Source: Neobacillus sp. OS1-2 (GTDB lineage: Bacteria > Bacillota > Bacilli > Bacillales > Cytobacillaceae). From it: DNA of 64,000 bases. The stretch covers positions 3,686,001 to 3,750,000 of the forward strand of contig NZ_CP133265.1 in NCBI RefSeq assembly GCF_030915505.1, in the 5' to 3' direction. A program made the position numbers and the translations under genes. A model generated the notes under the pieces. That model was not told the origin of the DNA. It did not search any database and saw nothing but the letters and a program-made list of their open reading frames with translations. How positions within the stretch are numbered: position 1 is the first letter of the stretch; the number at the start of each line of letters is the position of its first letter. Positions 39,546 through 49,141 of this stretch are shown here, one piece after another.

Positions 39546-42154
39546 ATTCAACATCTGCAAGAACCTTACATTGGGAAAGTATCCCTGATAGCCTTGATTT
39601 TGATCTTATTGACTTGGTGAACACCGCCAGTAGCGTTATTGTACCGCTCGGGCCTATTAACACATTTGCAGCACGTAGCCCCTGGGTAGGTTTTGAGGGA
39701 CAAACGTTTGAAAAAACGGCCTATTGGCTCAAAGATACTTGTGATATAGATATCTATCCGAATGACTCTTTACTTCAATCTGCATGGGAACGCGGTGAGA
39801 TCCATCAAGATTTTTTAAAAAATGGACTTCAACATTGGCTAAACACACAATCTTTGGAGTTGCCGCGTAAGGTCGCAGAGCAGTTCTGCCTAGCTGCGCT
39901 CATGCAAAAGCAACTACCTTCCAATACTTTGGATGAATCTGAGTTAAAAAGTCTTGTAAGAGAACTAAGCCGTTTTGCACCCGAAATGGCCGAAAAACAT
40001 TCGGTTAAAACCTATAGCCAACGCTTGGAACAGCTAGGAAGGGTAAATGCTGCTCACGATCTTAACAGCCACATGATTAAATGGTGTAAATTATTTCTTG
40101 ATGAGTCCCAAGCAGTTTGGTCGATGCCAAATCGTGAAGAAGGTTTCTATCGTGCATGGCGGAAACTAGTCCAGCATGACCCGGCACTTAGCCGTAATCA
40201 GCGTAAACAATTAAGTTATTTGCCGGAAGAAGCTGCTGCGGCATTAAGGGAAGTATTGTCCGCTCTAGAAATTCAATTTTCAGAAATTCAAGCCTATTTT
40301 GAAATGCATTTCCTTGCTTTACCGGGCTGGAGTGGCATGATGCTATGGCGTTCGCAGCAATCAGCCGAAGAAAGTTCGCTGCTGCTAGAGTATTTAGCCG
40401 TTAGAATATCAATGGAATGGGCATTAGTTAAACCCTTTCTTCCCTTGCCTGAAAAAAGAAAGAATAAAGTACATGTAGAACCATTAATTGCGGCCTGGGC
40501 CAAATGGGGTAACCTGCCAATCAATGCTTGGTCTCAGTTATCCTCTACAGAAATAAAGGCATATTTGATCCTTGCCTACCGTTTTGATAAGATTCAACGC
40601 AATCGCCTATGGCTTGAAGCATGGGAGAAAACATATGAAGACCAATTAAAGAAAATGCTTATATCCCAACATAAGGAAGAAACGGCGGAAAACATAAGTC
40701 AGGCACTAGCCCAGTTTGTATTTTGTATCGATGTTCGTTCAGAGCCTTTTCGCCGCAGCCTTGAAAAAAGAGGAGATTTTCAGACTTTTGGCACAGCAGG
40801 ATTTTTCGGATTACCAATAGCAACCTGCGAGCTTGGCAGTAACCATGCACATAACTCTTTGCCTGTCATGTTTAAACCGCAACACAAAATAAAAGAGTTT
40901 TCACCTGAGTCTGAATCCTATCAACAAAGGCATCATGCAGTCAATTCAATAGGTTATACATTTGCTGCTATGAAGCATAATCTGATTTCCAGTATGGTAT
41001 TGCCGGAAATTAGTGGTCCTTGGCTCAGCCTGCAAACACTCGCTCGCAGCTTTGTGCCAAGAAGTGCAGGCCAGACATTAAGGAAAATGCACCAAAGCTG
41101 GCTCCATAAACCATCCGCAGAACTCTCGCTAAACCATACGCAAATATCTGAAACAGCTTTGCCAACTGGTTTTTCGGTGAAAGAAAAAGTCCACTACGTA
41201 AGGCAGGCTCTACTAATGATGGGGCTCACTGATCATTTTGCACCCCTAGTGGTTATTTGCGGACATGGAAGTCACAGCACGAATAATCCATATAGTTCTG
41301 CACTCGATTGTGGTGCGTGTGGAGGAGCATCAGGCGCATTCAATGCAAGGGTGCTGGCAGAATTGTGCAATCTTCCAACCGTAAGGATGAGCCTTGAAAA
41401 TGAGGGAATAATCATTCCGAAAGATACCGTTTTTGCAGCTGCTGAGCATATTACCACACTTGATGAGCTACGCTTTCTTTACCTTCCGGAACTATTAAAT
41501 GAAGCTAAACAAGCATTTAAGCGTGTCCAAACCGAGTTGCCAAAGGTAAGTGAGGAAGCCAATTTCGAGCGGATTTCACAATTGCCAAATCTCGGTACCC
41601 ATTTGAAAAATCCGAAGGCTGAGGCCCAGCGGCTTTCAGAAGATTGGAGTGAGGTGCGTCCGGAATGGGGTTTGGCGCGCAATGCTGCGTTTATCATTGG
41701 GGAACGGAGGCTCACCCAAGGGTGCAATCTGGAGGGAAGGGTCTTCCTCAATAATTATAACTGGAAGAAGGATAAAAATGGTGGTATTCTCGCAAACATC
41801 ATATCCGGACCAGCAACGGTAGCTCAATGGATTAACCTGCAATATTATGCGTCTACTGTTGCCCCACATTATTATGGAAGCGGGAATAAAACAACCCAAA
41901 CCGTCACTGCAGGGCTCGGGGTCATGCAGGGAAACGCCAGTGACTTATTATCGGGACTTCCCTGGCAGTCTGTAATGAAATCAGATGGAGAGGCTTATCA
42001 TGAACCACTACGTTTGCTGGTGGTCATCCAGGCGCCGAGGGAATATGTAAAACGGATGCTGAACCACGATCATGCCTTTCAGCAAAAAGTGAAAAATGGA
42101 TGGATTCGGCTATCGTCCATTGACCCGGAAGGACACTGGGAGAGCTGGTCTTAA
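39542..42154 (+). CDS. dabA: DabA, carbonic-anhydrase-like subunit of an inorganic-carbon pump (DUF2309)
   Basis: 870 residues. The zinc site described for DabA is present with correct spacing: Cys395 and Asp397 in FCIDVRSEPFRR, His575 in CGHGSHS, and Cys590 in LDCGACGG. The CID pair is two residues apart and H575 to C590 is 15 apart, matching the published DabA spacing. DabA is proposed to hydrate CO2 one-way on the cytoplasmic face, coupled to DabB, accumulating bicarbonate. It starts at ATG 39542, overlapping dabB. Bacilli without CO2-fixation use such pumps to supply carboxylases (anaplerosis, biotin enzymes, urea/arginine) at low CO2. Function by family knowledge; motif residues are read directly. 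Confidence 0.93.
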   Translation: MNSTSARTLHWESIPDSLDFDLIDLVNTASSVIVPLGPINTFAARSPWVGFEGQTFEKTAYWLKDTCDIDIYPNDSLLQSAWERGEIHQDFLKNGLQHWLNTQSLELPRKVAEQFCLAALMQKQLPSNTLDESELKSLVRELSRFAPEMAEKHSVKTYSQRLEQLGRVNAAHDLNSHMIKWCKLFLDESQAVWSMPNREEGFYRAWRKLVQHDPALSRNQRKQLSYLPEEAAAALREVLSALEIQFSEIQAYFEMHFLALPGWSGMMLWRSQQSAEESSLLLEYLAVRISMEWALVKPFLPLPEKRKNKVHVEPLIAAWAKWGNLPINAWSQLSSTEIKAYLILAYRFDKIQRNRLWLEAWEKTYEDQLKKMLISQHKEETAENISQALAQFVFCIDVRSEPFRRSLEKRGDFQTFGTAGFFGLPIATCELGSNHAHNSLPVMFKPQHKIKEFSPESESYQQRHHAVNSIGYTFAAMKHNLISSMVLPEISGPWLSLQTLARSFVPRSAGQTLRKMHQSWLHKPSAELSLNHTQISETALPTGFSVKEKVHYVRQALLMMGLTDHFAPLVVICGHGSHSTNNPYSSALDCGACGGASGAFNARVLAELCNLPTVRMSLENEGIIIPKDTVFAAAEHITTLDELRFLYLPELLNEAKQAFKRVQTELPKVSEEANFERISQLPNLGTHLKNPKAEAQRLSEDWSEVRPEWGLARNAAFIIGERRLTQGCNLEGRVFLNNYNWKKDKNGGILANIISGPATVAQWINLQYYASTVAPHYYGSGNKTTQTVTAGLGVMQGNASDLLSGLPWQSVMKSDGEAYHEPLRLLVVIQAPREYVKRMLNHDHAFQQKVKNGWIRLSSIDPEGHWESWS

Positions 42155-42181
42155 ACTTTGAATAAAGGGAAAGGAATCGAT

Positions 42182-42547
42182 ATGGAAAAATCAAAAGGAA
42201 TGCTTGAAGCTGAAATAAGCAAAGCTTTAACACATTGGGAGAAAAATTATCTTGGACGAGGCTCCGTATCAGTTAAATCAGATATATTACGCGATATGGT
42301 GATTGTGAATCTTGGCGCAATTTTAACTCCAGCAGAATATGAAGTATGTCGGGATAAAGAAGGCTTGTTATCGGTAAAAGAATATCGCCATAGTTTAGTG
42401 GAATCCGGACTGAATGATTTAAAGGAAATTATCTTAAAGTTAACAGGGGAAGAAGTAATTAGCTTTCACACCGATCTTAGTACACAAACTGGAGAACGAG
42501 CAATGATCTTTAAGCTTGCCAGCAATCTTCAAAGTAAATTATGTTAA
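42182..42547 (+). CDS. DUF2294-like protein of the dab operon
   Basis: 121 residues from ATG 42182 (AAAGGAATC upstream; TTG 42158 is in frame but without a site). Hydrophilic, with ISKALTHWEKNYLGRGSVSVKSDILRDMVIVNLGAILTPAEYEV, a pattern I associate with DUF2294, and KLTGEEVISFHTDLSTQTGERAMIFKL near the C-terminus. In Bacillus, small proteins of this type lie beside DUF2309 genes. It is 28 bases after dabA and 51 before the next gene, so it belongs to the operon. Function unknown; possibly a regulator or assembly factor for DabAB (inference). Confidence 0.7.
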   Translation: MEKSKGMLEAEISKALTHWEKNYLGRGSVSVKSDILRDMVIVNLGAILTPAEYEVCRDKEGLLSVKEYRHSLVESGLNDLKEIILKLTGEEVISFHTDLSTQTGERAMIFKLASNLQSKLC

Positions 42548-42598
42548 AGCATCAGAATTTGTATAGAGTACGATATAAATGAAGAAAGAGGTGATTTG

Positions 42599-43096
42599 AT
42601 GTCTAGAGATGAAAAGAAAAAAGTACTATATGTGATTGGTATGGATCATAGAGTAGAACGTTTTATTAAAAAAGAAACCAATGTCAATCCGGAAAATATA
42701 ATAATCTTACAAAGATATCAACCACTCATTTCACACCCCCTCGACGAAATAATGAGGGACATCATCATTGCGGTCTTTAAGGAAAATGTTGAAGAAATCG
42801 TTGTTGCCTTCACAGATGATTATCAAAAAAACACGGAGGATATACTAATCCATATTAATAAAAACAAAGAAACAAAGGATAAGATTAAAACACTGGAGTA
42901 TCTTTTTAATAATACCAAGCCGGAATTTCCCGCGGGTACGGTAAGTGAATGGTTACAGGGAGGCAAAACATTAAGGGATGGTGTCCAAAAAACAGTTCAC
43001 ACCATTCGCCATCATCCGCTGCTCCCATCGCATGTAAAGGTCAAGGAATTATTTATTAAACAGGATAATGAAAAGCTAACTGGAATTGTTGTCTAA
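42599..43096 (+). CDS. Beta-carbonic-anhydrase-like protein without zinc ligands (YbcF-like)
   Basis: 165 residues from ATG 42599, five bases after AAGAGGTG. The N-terminal YVIGMDHRVERF aligns by eye with the CxDxR motif of beta-carbonic anhydrases but has Gly in place of the Cys ligand, although the Asp-Arg dyad is kept. The expected HxxC second site is replaced (VVAFTDDY). The C-terminal IRHHPLLPSHVKVKELFI matches the family's closing strand. It is therefore probably not a zinc enzyme. It lies last in the dabBA operon and may bind bicarbonate or CO2 or regulate the pump (inference). Similar YbcF-like proteins occur with ybcC in B. subtilis. Confidence 0.6.
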   Translation: MSRDEKKKVLYVIGMDHRVERFIKKETNVNPENIIILQRYQPLISHPLDEIMRDIIIAVFKENVEEIVVAFTDDYQKNTEDILIHINKNKETKDKIKTLEYLFNNTKPEFPAGTVSEWLQGGKTLRDGVQKTVHTIRHHPLLPSHVKVKELFIKQDNEKLTGIVV

Positions 43097-43181
43097 GAAA
43101 TTATTTAACTAACTGAAAACACAGTTTAATAGTAGATATGGATGAAAGATATGCTCATATTTTTAAAACTATAATAGTTAA

Positions 43182-43214
43182 AACAAAAAAACCTTGCAAT
43201 GGCAAGGTTTTTTA
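43182..43214. terminator. Bidirectional terminator between the dab operon and tRNA-Arg
   Basis: AAAAAACCTTGC / GCAAGGTTTTTT with loop AATG. It ends the dab operon on plus and the tRNA transcript on minus. Confidence 0.9.
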
Positions 43215-43216
43215 AA

Positions 43217-43290
43217 CGTCCCGAAGAGGATTCGAACCTCCGACCTACAGTTTAGGAAACTGTTGCTCTATCCTGCTGAGCTATCGGGAC
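43217..43290 (-). tRNA. tRNA-Arg (anticodon CCU)
   Basis: 74 bases on the minus strand: acceptor GTCCCGA / TCGGGAC with discriminator G, D arm with AGCTCAGCAGGATAGAGC, anticodon arm ACAGT / ACTGT with loop TTCCTAA (anticodon CCT), and T arm GGAGGTTCGAATCCTC. No CCA is encoded, so it is added after transcription. It reads the rare AGG codon. A terminator follows immediately. Confidence 0.95.
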
Positions 43291-43408
43291 AAGGTAAAAC
43301 TAATATATTTTGTTTTTCACACATAAAAAGTATTTCCCGTCCTGATCTCAGAAAGATGAATCAGGAAGTGGTTCGATCAGTACGCTGAAGCAAAATCACT
43401 GGAGCATA

Positions 43409-43434
43409 TTCGAACGTGCTGAGCTATCGGGACA
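43409..43434 (-). pseudogene. Fragment of a second tRNA-Arg copy
   Basis: Bases 43417-43434 (TGCTGAGCTATCGGGACA) are identical to the tRNA-Arg 5' end region at 43274-43291, and ATTCGAAC at 43408-43415 next to it resembles the T loop. The anticodon and 3' acceptor half are missing, so this is a decayed or truncated duplicate joined T loop to D arm. Confidence 0.65.
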
Positions 43435-43495
43435 CTTATTAGGAACGTTTCTTATTATAATGATTTTATCGAAAAAGGTCAATAAAAAGATGTAA

Positions 43496-44239
43496 TTATT
43501 GGAATGGTTCGTCCCTAGACACTTCTATTCTTACAGCGGCCTTTTCCCTGAATATAGCCCAAATGATTAAACTTAATGATAGTAACAATCCCTCAAGAGA
43601 TAAAATATACCAAGGGTACGGCCCCAGAACATCTAATAAACTGGCACTGTCTGGCTTGTGGCTTAGAAACATATAATTTCCGCCAACTAGTTTATTGATG
43701 AACATAATAATTGGCATCAATACATTCAAAAAGATAAATAATTTTACTACAGACCAAATTGTTGGCCGATATCCTTTTGCCCACGTAAAATAGAGTGGAA
43801 CCCAGATGATGATTAAATGAGTATAAAAGAAATGAAAAAATCGAAAGTGTGGGAAGTCATAATTTAATAAGGGAGTGAATATTGCCTGAGATGCACCTAA
43901 TATTGCGGTAAATAATAGAATTTCATAAATGATTTTTTTTCTTGTCAGTAATAAAGACACAGTTAATATAAGACTAATGCTGCATAATTCCAATGGGATG
44001 GCATGGCTGACATTCCAGCTGCCATTAATCAACATCCAAATATGATAAGTTGTTTCTATTAATAGTAACGAAATGGCAATCCCGATTTCAGCAGCGCGCC
44101 ATTTCTCTGTTTTTAATTTATCTCTATATATAAATAGTAGTGCCGAACCCGAAATACAAATGGATATAATCACAAAATGGCTGACGGAATACATTTCAAA
44201 GTCATAGTTTTTGTAACTGCGGGCAAACCAACCTGACAT
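43496..44239 (-). CDS. YwaF-like integral membrane protein (TIGR02206 family)
   Basis: 247 residues with seven hydrophobic segments. Family landmarks are IPLELCSISLILTVSLLL, GASQAIFTPLLNYDFPHFRFFHFFYTHLIIIW, and the late LGPYPWYILSLEGL. The family (TIGR02206, YwaF) has no known function. Start is the ATG complementary to 44237-44239, after a GAGGTGG site. It is a single gene facing away from mutS and forms the last accessory-type gene before the core block resumes. No clear operon partner. Confidence 0.85.
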   Translation of the reverse strand: MSGWFARSYKNYDFEMYSVSHFVIISICISGSALLFIYRDKLKTEKWRAAEIGIAISLLLIETTYHIWMLINGSWNVSHAIPLELCSISLILTVSLLLTRKKIIYEILLFTAILGASQAIFTPLLNYDFPHFRFFHFFYTHLIIIWVPLYFTWAKGYRPTIWSVVKLFIFLNVLMPIIMFINKLVGGNYMFLSHKPDSASLLDVLGPYPWYILSLEGLLLSLSLIIWAIFREKAAVRIEVSRDEPFQ

Positions 44240-44414
44240 GTAACCACCTCAAATTTAATAATAGTTAATAAATATTATTCGATAAAGCCGGTCTCTATCC
44301 TCTAATTAAATTTATGGAGGATTTTCTGATTCTTATTTTCCTTATAAGATTAAAAAGTATAGGTTTCCGTTATTATGGAAAATATTCGACGGGTCTGATG
44401 TTCCTGATTTATGT

Positions 44415-44420
44415 TATAAT
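44415..44420 (+). promoter_or_regulatory. Likely -10 of the mutSL promoter
   Basis: A TATAAT box at 44415-44420, about 45 bases before the mutS start, in ATGTTATAATAGT. No convincing -35 is present at the expected spacing. Confidence 0.45.
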
Positions 44421-44465
44421 AGTTTGTCGAAGTAAGTAGAAATGAATATAATCGTGGAGGTCATT

Positions 44466-47057
44466 ATGGCTGGTTATACGCCGATGATACAACAATATTT
44501 AACCGTAAAGGCAGATTATCAAGATGCCTTTTTATTTTTTCGCTTAGGCGATTTTTACGAAATGTTTTTTGACGATGCAATTAAGGCATCCCAGGAATTA
44601 GAAATAACACTAACTAGCCGCGATGGCGGTACTATTCCGATGTGCGGAGTCCCATACCATGCTGCTGCTACCTATATAGAGCAACTGATTTCTAGAGGGT
44701 ACAAAGTGGCGATTGCCGAACAAATGGAAGACGCCAAACAAACTAAAGGTATGGTGAGACGCGAAGTTGTTCAGTTGATTACACCGGGAACGGTCATGGA
44801 TGGTAAGGGGTTAAATGATAAAGAGAATAATTATATTGCCTCTATTACTGCATTTGACGATCAAACCTTTGGTTTTGCATATAACGACATCTCAACGGGC
44901 GAAAGCAGGGTAACCTTGCTTTCAAGTAATTTTGATGATGTATTAAATGAACTTTCGGTATTAAGTGCTAAAGAGGTAGTCATTGCAAGCAGCTTTGACG
45001 AGAATCTGCAGAAGAAAATGCAGGAGCGTAATGTCCTCGCTATTTCAATTGAGGATAATAGTTCACTAGATATAAATTTTTCACATCTTCTGGAAGACCT
45101 TAATCAAGATAAATTGAAGCAAACAGCTGCAAGGCTGTTTAACTATTTATACAGATCACAGAAGAGAAGTCTAGACCATCTACAAGTAGTTACCACCTAT
45201 CAAATTCATCAATATATGAAAATTGATTACTATTCAAAGCGCAATCTAGAATTAACAGAGACGATCCGTTCCAAAGGGAAAAAGGGCTCATTATTATGGC
45301 TGCTTGATGAGACAATGACCGCCATGGGCGGCAGGATGTTAAAGCACTGGATTGATCGTCCGTTAATTAATCAGTCCGAAATTGAGCATCGCCAACAAAT
45401 TGTTGAAGTGTTAATGAATCAATATTTTGAACGCCAGGAGCTTCGAGAAAAATTAAAAGAAGTATACGATTTGGAGCGATTAGCAGGTCGGGTGGCATTT
45501 GGCAATGTCAATGCCCGGGATTTAGTGCAACTAAAGCGCTCCTTACCGCAAGTACCATTTTTAAAAGAAATCCTGCAGCAAATGCAAAATGAAGAAGTAG
45601 CAAAAATCGCTGCAGATCTTGATCCATGTGAAGAAGTCACCGATTTGTTAGAGCAGGCGATTGTTGAAAATCCTCCATTATCTTTAAAAGAAGGTAATAT
45701 GATTCGTGACGGGTACAATGACCAGCTTGATCAATATCGAGATGCCAGCCGTAACGGAAAAACATGGATTGCCCAGCTTGAACGGGAAGAGCGCGAAAAA
45801 ACAGGGATTAAATCATTGAAAGTTGGTTATAACCGCGTTTTTGGCTATTATATCGAGGTTACGCGTGCAAATCTGCATCTTTTGGAAGAGGGTCAGTATG
45901 AGCGCAAGCAAACATTAACGAATGCGGAGCGTTATATTACTCCTGCCTTAAAAGAAAAAGAGGCGTTAATATTACAAGCGGAAGAAAAATGCGGAGAGCT
46001 TGAGTATGATTTGTTTACCGAGATTCGCGAGATTGTGAAGGAACAGATTCCGCGCCTACAGGCATTGGCAAAATCAGTAAGCGAGCTTGATGTACTTCAA
46101 TGTTTTGCGCAAGTCAGTGAGGAGCGGCACTATGTGAAACCGCAGTTTTCATCGGAACGTCGTGTAGCCATTAAGGACGGGCGTCATCCTGTTGTTGAAA
46201 AAGTATTAAACTCCCAAGAATATGTTCCGAATGACTGTCAGATGGATAGTGATCGGGAAGTCTTGCTGATTACAGGCCCAAATATGTCAGGTAAAAGTAC
46301 GTACATGCGGCAGGTAGCCTTGACGGCCATCCTAGCGCAAATAGGCTGTTATGTGCCGGCATCTGAGGCTGTATTGCCAATATTTGATCAGGTATTTACA
46401 CGAATTGGCGCAGCCGACGATCTGATTTCCGGTCAAAGTACGTTCATGGTTGAAATGTTAGAAGCGAAAAATGCGATTACGAATGCAACACAAAACAGCT
46501 TAATTTTGTTTGATGAAATCGGCCGTGGAACGTCTACCTATGATGGAATGGCGTTGGCGCAGGCAATTATTGAATATATTCATGAGCGGATTGGGGCGAA
46601 AACCTTATTTTCTACCCATTATCATGAACTAACGGTGTTGAATGAAGAGCTTTCAAAATTGAAAAATGTTCATGTCAGTGCCATTGAACACAATGGGAAG
46701 GTCGTCTTCCTTCACAAAATTAAAGAGGGGCCAGCAGATAAAAGTTACGGAATTCATGTGGCCCAACTTGCGGAGCTGCCTGCGGAATTAATCAGCAGGG
46801 CAAATGAAATTTTAACTGCATTGGAGCAGTCGGATGAACAACCTATTCCTGTTAAAATAGCAGAAGTAATCAAAGAAAAACCGCAAGTGCAGCCGGCGCA
46901 GCTTTCATTTTTTGATGAACCGAAAGAGCCAAAAAAGCACGAATTTACAACTAAGGAAAAACGGGTGTTAGAGAAAATAAAAGAATTGGATTTATTAGAT
47001 GTTACACCACTTCATGCGATAAATGTCTTATTTGAGCTTCAGAAAAAGTTAAAGTAG
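44466..47057 (+). CDS. mutS: MutS, mismatch recognition ATPase
   Basis: 863 residues. The N-terminal mismatch-binding motif is [11 protein letters not shown] (Phe-x-Glu near residue 27), MutS connector, lever and clamp regions follow, then Walker [10 protein letters not shown] (604-612), [12 protein letters not shown] (signature and Walker B) and [11 protein letters not shown]-terminal LSFFDEP resembles the beta-clamp-binding motif. MutS recognises mismatches and recruits MutL. Start ATG 44466 follows GGAGGTC; an ATG at 44442 overlaps that site. mutL follows 12 bases after the stop. Its upstream neighbour in B. subtilis, cotE, is about 43 kb away here. Confidence 0.97.
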   Translation: MAGYTPMIQQYLTVKADYQDAFLFFRLGDFYEMFFDDAIKASQELEITLTSRDGGTIPMCGVPYHAAATYIEQLISRGYKVAIAEQMEDAKQTKGMVRREVVQLITPGTVMDGKGLNDKENNYIASITAFDDQTFGFAYNDISTGESRVTLLSSNFDDVLNELSVLSAKEVVIASSFDENLQKKMQERNVLAISIEDNSSLDINFSHLLEDLNQDKLKQTAARLFNYLYRSQKRSLDHLQVVTTYQIHQYMKIDYYSKRNLELTETIRSKGKKGSLLWLLDETMTAMGGRMLKHWIDRPLINQSEIEHRQQIVEVLMNQYFERQELREKLKEVYDLERLAGRVAFGNVNARDLVQLKRSLPQVPFLKEILQQMQNEEVAKIAADLDPCEEVTDLLEQAIVENPPLSLKEGNMIRDGYNDQLDQYRDASRNGKTWIAQLEREEREKTGIKSLKVGYNRVFGYYIEVTRANLHLLEEGQYERKQTLTNAERYITPALKEKEALILQAEEKCGELEYDLFTEIREIVKEQIPRLQALAKSVSELDVLQCFAQVSEERHYVKPQFSSERRVAIKDGRHPVVEKVLNSQEYVPNDCQMDSDREVLLITGPNMSGKSTYMRQVALTAILAQIGCYVPASEAVLPIFDQVFTRIGAADDLISGQSTFMVEMLEAKNAITNATQNSLILFDEIGRGTSTYDGMALAQAIIEYIHERIGAKTLFSTHYHELTVLNEELSKLKNVHVSAIEHNGKVVFLHKIKEGPADKSYGIHVAQLAELPAELISRANEILTALEQSDEQPIPVKIAEVIKEKPQVQPAQLSFFDEPKEPKKHEFTTKEKRVLEKIKELDLLDVTPLHAINVLFELQKKLK

Positions 47058-47069
47058 GGGGTAATGGCG

Positions 47070-48947
47070 ATGGGAAGGATTATCCAATTAGATGATGCCC
47101 TATCCAATAAAATAGCGGCGGGCGAAGTGGTTGAACGTCCCGCCTCCGTTGTGAAAGAACTTGTTGAAAATGCGATTGATGCTGGCAGTACTGTCATTGA
47201 AATAGAAGTTGAGGAAGCAGGACTTGCCAAAATACGCATTACCGATAATGGATACGGAATTGACGAAGAGGATGTGTTAATCGCCTTCCAGCGCCATGCT
47301 ACCAGTAAAATCAAGGACGAAAATGATTTGTTCCGCATCCGTACCCTTGGTTTCCGAGGTGAAGCATTGCCAAGTATTGCCTCTGTTTCACGGCTTGAAA
47401 TGAAGACCTCCACTGGAGAGGGTGCTGGTAATCGAGTGGTGATAGAGGGCGGAAAAGTAGTTGTGTTTGAAAAAGCATCCGCTAGACGGGGCACAGACCT
47501 TACGATTACCGATTTATTTTTCAATACGCCTGCACGCTTAAAATACATGAAGACCATTCATACAGAGCTCGGGAATATAACCGATGTCGTCAACCGGCTA
47601 GCTCTGTCCCATCCTGAGGTTGCCTTCCGTTTAATTCATAATGAACGGAAACTATTGCAAACAAACGGGAACGGCGATGTTCGACAGGTTCTTGCAGCGA
47701 TTTACGGGATGGCGATAGCTAAGCAGCTTGTTCCTATTGAGGGGAAGTCACTTGATTATAAAATCAGCGGATTTGCTTCGATGCCGGAGGTAACAAGGGC
47801 CTCAAGAAATTATATTTCGACAATGATTAATGGCCGCTTTATCAAAAATTATCCGTTAGCGAAAGCAATACAGGAAGGCTATCATACGCTGTTGCCAATT
47901 GGCAGATTTCCAATTGTGCTCCTGAATATTGAGATGGATCCGTTGCTCGTGGATGTCAATGTGCATCCTTCGAAAATGGAGGTTCGAATCAGTAAGGAAG
48001 CGGAACTAGATGAGCTAGTATCGACCATTATTAAAGATACCTTTAAATCGAAGATCTTAATTCCTACCGCCTACACACATGTGAAAAAAGATGAAGCTAA
48101 ATCCGAACAGACTTCGTTGATTTTGGATGAAGGCACTTCTAGTACGAAAGACATTCAAAGGGAATGGCAGGATCGTGTGCAAACAGTTCAGGAGTCTAGG
48201 ATAATTCCAGTTTCACCGATACCTGTAGGACCGGAAATTGAAGAGGAAGAAATGGCTTGGGAACCACCAATGTCGTATTTTGAATCAGAAGAGAATGTTG
48301 TCAAATCAAATAGGGATTCACTTGAAAATGAACAAATAAAAACAACTAGCGATCAAGCTGAGAGTAGAATTCCACGTCTCTATCCAATCGGGCAAATGCA
48401 CGGGACATATATTTTTGCCCAAAATGAAAACGGCTTATATATCATTGACCAGCACGCGGCCCAGGAACGTCTGAAGTATGAGTATTTTCGGGAAAAGGTG
48501 GGACAGGTTCAATCTGAACTGCAGGAAATGCTCGTACCGATTACTTTCGAATACTCTACTGATGAATATGTGAAAATAATGGAGAATTTAACTGAACTTG
48601 AAAAAGTGGGCGTGTTTCTTGAAGAATTCGGTATGAATAGTTTCATTGTCCGATCGCATCCCCAATGGTTACCAAAAGGGGATGAAAAGCAGATTATTGA
48701 AGATATGATTGAACAGATGTTATCAATGAAAAAGGTAGATATCAAAAAGCTCCGGGAAGAAGCGGCGATCATGATGAGCTGTAAAGCATCGATCAAAGCG
48801 AACCGCCATTTGCGGACTGATGAAATCCAAGCACTTCTGGATGATTTGCGTAAGGCATCTGACCCGTTTACTTGTCCGCATGGGAGACCGATCATCGTGC
48901 ATTATAGTGTTTATGAAATGGAAAAGATGTTTAAACGTGTAATGTAA
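47070..48947 (+). CDS. mutL: MutL, mismatch repair endonuclease
   Basis: 625 residues. The N-terminal GHKL ATPase motifs are [11 protein letters not shown] (about 30-40), ITDNGYGI, and [13 protein letters not shown]. The C-terminal domain carries the [12 protein letters not shown] endonuclease stretch (DQHAxxExxxxE) and [12 protein letters not shown] (zinc-type motif), so it is an endonuclease-type MutL as in bacteria without MutH. Start ATG 47070 lies eight bases after TAGGGGG; an ATG at 47064 is only two bases from it. It is co-transcribed with mutS and ends before a bidirectional terminator. Confidence 0.97.
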   Translation: MGRIIQLDDALSNKIAAGEVVERPASVVKELVENAIDAGSTVIEIEVEEAGLAKIRITDNGYGIDEEDVLIAFQRHATSKIKDENDLFRIRTLGFRGEALPSIASVSRLEMKTSTGEGAGNRVVIEGGKVVVFEKASARRGTDLTITDLFFNTPARLKYMKTIHTELGNITDVVNRLALSHPEVAFRLIHNERKLLQTNGNGDVRQVLAAIYGMAIAKQLVPIEGKSLDYKISGFASMPEVTRASRNYISTMINGRFIKNYPLAKAIQEGYHTLLPIGRFPIVLLNIEMDPLLVDVNVHPSKMEVRISKEAELDELVSTIIKDTFKSKILIPTAYTHVKKDEAKSEQTSLILDEGTSSTKDIQREWQDRVQTVQESRIIPVSPIPVGPEIEEEEMAWEPPMSYFESEENVVKSNRDSLENEQIKTTSDQAESRIPRLYPIGQMHGTYIFAQNENGLYIIDQHAAQERLKYEYFREKVGQVQSELQEMLVPITFEYSTDEYVKIMENLTELEKVGVFLEEFGMNSFIVRSHPQWLPKGDEKQIIEDMIEQMLSMKKVDIKKLREEAAIMMSCKASIKANRHLRTDEIQALLDDLRKASDPFTCPHGRPIIVHYSVYEMEKMFKRVM

Positions 48948-48951
48948 TTAA

Positions 48952-48992
48952 TTGTTACCGAGAACCTTAAATTGGAGGTAAATCGGTAACAA
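48952..48992. repeat. Inverted repeat after mutL
   Basis: TTGTTACCGA and TCGGTAACAA (10 bp, perfect) flank a 21-base loop that contains GGAGG. The plus side is followed by A not T, so it is not an intrinsic terminator for mutL. A third GTTACC copy lies near 49057. Confidence 0.6.
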
Positions 48993-49093
48993 AAAAAGGT
49001 TAATGTGATCACGAGCTCAAAAAAATCACTGCAATGGGAACAATAATGTGTCCTTTGTTACCAAAAATCCAAAAAATGATATACTGGTCACAT

Positions 49094-49131
49094 ACAAAAG
49101 GCTGAAGGGCAAATGTCCCTTCAGCCTTTGT
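49094..49131. terminator. Bidirectional terminator between mutL and mreBH
   Basis: ACAAAAGGCTGAAGGG / CCCTTCAGCCTTTGT stem (one bulged A) with a loop of about 7, and T runs on both sides; it should end both convergent transcripts. Confidence 0.9.
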
Positions 49132-49141
49132 TGTATCCTCA

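Noticed and set aside
1316-44410. A single prophage, ICE or transposon covering the inserted region
   Set aside because: No integrase, structural phage genes, relaxase, transposase or flanking repeats were seen; only the group II intron is a mobile element.
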